Assembly (NCBI GenBank): GCA_034002745.1
Contig: JAVEZY010000020.1
Location: 1-44,041 of the forward strand
Source: JAITWN01 sp034002745
GTDB lineage: Bacteria > Pseudomonadota > Gammaproteobacteria > SZUA-140
DNA: 44,041 bases
Direction of reading: 5' to 3'
Of this stretch, positions 41,361 to 44,041 are shown piece after piece. The notes beneath the pieces were generated by a model. The model was not told the DNA's origin. It worked only from the letters and a program-made list of their open reading frames with translations, and made no database searches. The position numbers and the translations under genes were made by a program. Numbering within the stretch: position 1 is the stretch's first letter; the number at the start of each line of letters is the position of its first letter.

Positions 41361-42350
41361 ATGCCGCACGGCCCGGAATTGCTGCGTATCCTCTCCGATG
41401 GTCGCTTTCACTCCGGCGAAGCCCTGGGGAAAGCGCTGGGCGTCGGTCGCGCCGCGGTGTGGAAGCGCATACGCGCGCTGCGCGCAGCGGGACTCGATCT
41501 GGACTCGGTGCCCGGTCGCGGCTATCGCCTCGCCGAGCCGCTCGAACTGCTCGATCCGGAAATCGTCGCCGCCGCCCTCGATGCGTCCGTCCGCGCCGGT
41601 CTCGGTCCGCTGGAAGTCCACCACGAAGTCGATTCCACCAATAGCGAGCTCCTGCGCCGCGCGGCGGTGCTGCCATCCGGCGCGGTCTGCCTTGCCGAGA
41701 GCCAGCGTGCCGGGCGTGGGCGCCGCGGTCGTGTCTGGCATTCACCCTGTGCCCGCAATCTCTACCTTTCGCTGCTGTGGCGGTTTTCGCGCGGCCCGGA
41801 AGCGCTGGGCGGACTGGCCCTGGTGGTCGGCCTCGCGGTGCGCGCTGCACTGGAGGATGCGGGCGTGCCCGGGGTCGCCGTAAAATGGCCCAATGACGTG
41901 CTGCACCAGGGCGCCAAGCTCGCCGGCGCCCTGATCGAACTGTCGGGGGAGGCGGGCGGCGCGTCTTGTGTCATCATCGGTGTAGGGATCAATGTCTCCA
42001 TGCCGCAGGCACTCGGCTCCGCCGCGATCACGCAGGCATGGACCGATGCCGAGCGCGCCGCGGGCGCGCCGGTGTCACGCAACCGTCTCGCGGCCGCGGT
42101 GCTCGGTCGGCTGTCCGCAGCGCTTGCACTTTTCGGTGAGCAGGGACTGGAACCGTTTCTCGATGAATGGCGCGCGCACGATGCGCTGGCCGGCAGGCCG
42201 GTGGTGGTGCAGGGGATGGAGATCGTGCACGGCATCGCCCGCGGTGTGGATGTCGATGGCGCGCTACTGATGGAGGACGAGGCCGGCGTGGTGTCACGCT
42301 GGCTGTCGGGCGATGTCAGTGTGCGTGCGGAAGGGGAGGCGAAACCATGA
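41361..42350 (+). CDS. birA: Biotin-protein ligase / biotin operon repressor BirA
   Basis: A 329-aa bifunctional protein. The N-terminal winged helix (about 1-60; 'LLRILSDGRFHSGEALGKALGVGRAAVWKRI') would bind bio operator DNA. The catalytic domain has GRGRRG (118-123) for biotinyl-AMP, 'WHSPCARNLYLSLLW', KWPNDV (175-180) and K186 in 'GAKLAGALIEL'. The C-terminal domain is present. It attaches biotin to acetyl-CoA carboxylase. bioA is in the same window but not linked. The stop overlaps the coaX start (ATGA), giving the conserved birA-coaX pair. Confidence 0.95.
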   Translation: MPHGPELLRILSDGRFHSGEALGKALGVGRAAVWKRIRALRAAGLDLDSVPGRGYRLAEPLELLDPEIVAAALDASVRAGLGPLEVHHEVDSTNSELLRRAAVLPSGAVCLAESQRAGRGRRGRVWHSPCARNLYLSLLWRFSRGPEALGGLALVVGLAVRAALEDAGVPGVAVKWPNDVLHQGAKLAGALIELSGEAGGASCVIIGVGINVSMPQALGSAAITQAWTDAERAAGAPVSRNRLAAAVLGRLSAALALFGEQGLEPFLDEWRAHDALAGRPVVVQGMEIVHGIARGVDVDGALLMEDEAGVVSRWLSGDVSVRAEGEAKP

Positions 42351-43117
42351 TTCTGCTGATCGATGCGGGCAACTCGCGCCTGAAGTGGGCCTGTATGGTT
42401 GCCGGTGCACTGCAGCCGGGAGAGCCGCTGGTTCGCAGCGGAAACGCGAGCGACGATGTGCGCAGTCTGTCACTGGCCTGGGCACCTTTGCCGGCGCCGC
42501 GGCGTGTGCTGATGGCGAGCGTGCTCGGTCCGGACTTCGCCTGCGAGCTATCGCATTGCACCATGGATGCGTGGTCGGTGCCGGTGGAATCGATCACCGC
42601 CCAGCGCACCGCGCACGGCATCACCAATGCCTACGCGGAACCGGAGCGACTCGGCGTCGATCGCTGGCTTGCGCTGCTGGCTGCGCGCCGGACAGGCAGT
42701 GGCGCGGCATGCGTGATCGATTGCGGCACCGCCATCACCGTGGATGCCTTGCGCGAAGATGGCACTCATCTCGGTGGTCTGATCATGCCGGGCCTGGGTC
42801 TGATGCGTCGCATGCTGACGCAGGGCACCCGGGCAACGCATCTTGCCGCCGACGAGGAATCCGCCGGCGAGGCTTTGCCCTTCGCCACCGATACGCGCTC
42901 CGCGGTGTTCGCCGGCACACTGCATGCGGCCGCCGGCGCCATTGACCGGGCCGTCGCCGGCATGTTCGCGGGCATGGAAGGCGAGCCGCAAAGGCTGATC
43001 ACCGGCGGCGATGCCGCGCGCCTGCGTCCGCTGCTCGCCCGGCCCGAGTCCTATGAATTGCACCCGGAACTGGTCTTCGAAGGAATGATGCTGTTCGCCA
43101 TGGACGAGAAGCGATGA
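42347..43117 (+). CDS. coaX: Type III pantothenate kinase
   Basis: A 256-aa ASKHA-fold kinase for the first step of CoA synthesis. Phosphate loop DAGNSRLKW (6-14), 'NAYAEPERLGVDRWLAL' with D105-R106 for pantothenate, and 'VIDCGTAITVDAL' with catalytic Asp D125 are intact, followed by 'GGLIMPGLGLMRRML'. It requires a monovalent cation in known members and is not inhibited by CoA. It overlaps both birA and the SPOR gene by four bases (ATGA). Confidence 0.95.
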   Translation: MILLIDAGNSRLKWACMVAGALQPGEPLVRSGNASDDVRSLSLAWAPLPAPRRVLMASVLGPDFACELSHCTMDAWSVPVESITAQRTAHGITNAYAEPERLGVDRWLALLAARRTGSGAACVIDCGTAITVDALREDGTHLGGLIMPGLGLMRRMLTQGTRATHLAADEESAGEALPFATDTRSAVFAGTLHAAAGAIDRAVAGMFAGMEGEPQRLITGGDAARLRPLLARPESYELHPELVFEGMMLFAMDEKR

Positions 43118-43944
43118 GAATGTTTTTTCTGCTGTTGGTGCTGGCCAATCTCGCGCTGTGGTACTGGCACGAGCCGGTGGTCGGCTGGCTTCAGGGAGCG
43201 CCGCCGGAGCAGGTGAGTCGTCCTCTGGCCTCCGATGCGCCGCCGCTGGTGCTGCTCAGCGAACGCCAGGACGCAGCCAGGCAGGACGCGGTGTCCGCGC
43301 CGCCGCGGACGGAGCCGCCAGCCAGTCGCGCACAGACTTCCGTCGCCGCGCCGGCTGACTCGATGCCCGATGCCGGAGTCTCAAGCTCAGCGTCCGCGCG
43401 GGCACCTGTATCGACGCCATCACGGCCTGAGCCTGCAGGGCAGCCGCAGCCGCAGGCGCCTGCGCCTGCATCCCGAATTGCGAGCGGAAGCTGCATTGAA
43501 ATCGGCGTCTGGAGCGAGCTGGCCGCGGCCGAAACCGCGCGCACAAAAGTGCAAGGCGAGGGCGCGCAGGCGGAAATCGTCACCGTCGAACGCCAGCGCC
43601 CTGCCGGCCACTGGATGCTCACCGCCGATCGCTACGATCGGGCAGGCGCGCGCGAAACGCTGCGGCGCATGCAGGGGCAGGGTTTGGAGGACATCGCCAT
43701 CGTCTCGCTGGATAGCGGTTGGGCGATCTCGCTCGGACTGTTCAGCCGCACCGCAGCGCTCGAGCGCCGCCGCGCGCAAATGCTCGAACTCGGCTACACT
43801 CCCGAAGTGCGCGAACGCAGCGAAACCCGCACCGAATACCTGCTGCGCCTCAGCCCCGGCGCCAGCGCCGCAGCGCAGCGCCTCGCCGACACAACGCCGG
43901 GCCTCGAATTGCGCACGGTGGACTGCTTCCCCGCGCAGGACTGA
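43114..43944 (+). CDS. SPOR-domain membrane protein
   Basis: A 276-aa protein with a single N-terminal helix (about 2-17), a Pro/Ala/Gln-rich low-complexity linker (about 30-125) and a C-terminal SPOR-like region (about 128-205; 'CIEIGVWSELAAAETARTKVQGEGAQAEIVTVE', 'WAISLGLFSRTAALERRRAQMLELGY'), which in other proteins binds denuded peptidoglycan at the septum. The gene conventionally follows coaX in gammaproteobacteria. Its ATG overlaps the coaX stop; its stop codon overlaps the tRNA promoter. Confidence 0.85.
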   Translation: MRMFFLLLVLANLALWYWHEPVVGWLQGAPPEQVSRPLASDAPPLVLLSERQDAARQDAVSAPPRTEPPASRAQTSVAAPADSMPDAGVSSSASARAPVSTPSRPEPAGQPQPQAPAPASRIASGSCIEIGVWSELAAAETARTKVQGEGAQAEIVTVERQRPAGHWMLTADRYDRAGARETLRRMQGQGLEDIAIVSLDSGWAISLGLFSRTAALERRRAQMLELGYTPEVRERSETRTEYLLRLSPGASAAAQRLADTTPGLELRTVDCFPAQD

Positions 43945-43950
43945 TATAAT
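43942..43950 (+). promoter_or_regulatory. Extended -10 promoter of the tRNA gene
   Basis: TGATATAAT is a perfect extended -10, and the TGA is also the stop codon of the SPOR gene. The tRNA begins 14 bases later. No strong -35 is seen at 17 bases. Confidence 0.6.
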
Positions 43951-43964
43951 CTGCGTTCCTCAAT

Positions 43965-44040
43965 GCTGGCGTAGCTCAGTCGGTAGAGCAGCTGATTTGT
44001 AATCAGCCGGTCGGGGGTTCGATTCCTCTCGCCAGCTCCA
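43965..44040 (+). tRNA. tRNA-Thr (anticodon TGT), CCA encoded
   Basis: A 76-base cloverleaf: acceptor GCTGGCG (43965-43971) pairs with CGCCAGC (44030-44036), discriminator T and encoded CCA (44038-44040). The anticodon stem GCTGA/TCAGC encloses loop TTTGTAA, so the anticodon is TGT, reading ACA. The T arm has GTTCGATTC. In gammaproteobacteria this gene usually opens a Thr-Tyr-Gly-Thr cluster before tufB; the window ends one base later, so that is inference. Confidence 0.96.
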
Positions 44041-44041
44041 A

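Overview
The window is a dense, high-GC bacterial chromosome segment, almost certainly from a gammaproteobacterium. The best evidence is gene order: yqgE-ruvX-pyrR-pyrB-pyrC' next to tonB and gshB is the arrangement I know from Pseudomonas, and birA-coaX-SPOR-tRNA-Thr is the usual lead-in to the tRNA/tufB cluster of gammaproteobacteria. The proteobacterial PF08886-type GshA and the three-subunit PntAA/PntAB/PntB transhydrogenase point to a deep, possibly uncultured lineage (Chromatiales/Steroidobacter-like) rather than Pseudomonas itself. I cannot name a genus.

Layout. 1-141: C-terminal end of a SPINDLY/OGT-like glycosyltransferase. 291-9771: a surface-protein block on the + strand with two lipoproteins (the second 1581 aa with nine Ig-like repeats), an SBBP-repeat protein with a GlyGly-CTERM-like tail, an outer-membrane barrel and a stand-alone membrane protein; the last four are tightly packed. 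9905-12347 (-): a membrane/spermidine-synthase-like fusion and ttcA. 12479-15703 (+): ilvD and a TPR-PRMT methyltransferase. 15705-16619: a REP-associated tyrosine transposase (RAYT) framed by its probable REP palindromes. 16622-20942 (-): lytic transglycosylase, proS, an SH3-domain membrane protein, galE. 21267-24071 (+): pntAA-pntAB-pntB, then a REP cluster. 24303-34565 (-): pyrK-like, pyrC', pyrB, pyrR, ruvX, yqgE, tonB, Gx transporter, NusG-II protein, apbE, gshB, gshA. 34767-40887: CheB-like, rsmE, bioA, peroxiredoxin, a large VWA-like protein, bactofilin. 41044-44040: a small unknown gene, birA, coaX, SPOR protein, tRNA-Thr(TGT).

How it works together. Most of the window is housekeeping: pyrimidine synthesis, with a probably non-catalytic dihydroorotase paired to ATCase; glutathione synthesis; biotin synthesis and attachment; CoA synthesis; NADPH supply by transhydrogenase; and tRNA modification and charging. 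Three accessory layers stand out. (1) A RAYT gene and about ten copies of a palindrome with core GGGGTC-A-GACCCC scattered through intergenic regions, one copy supplying the RAYT stop codon and a partial one encoding the tail of pyrB; a second, different palindrome lies at 34631-34696. (2) A surface-protein operon of unknown function. (3) An apbE-NusG-II-Gx flavinylation-type cassette inserted between gshB and tonB with no visible FMN-carrying substrate. The RAYT/REP family is the strongest candidate for a system worth following; the TPR-PRMT protein is the most unusual single gene.
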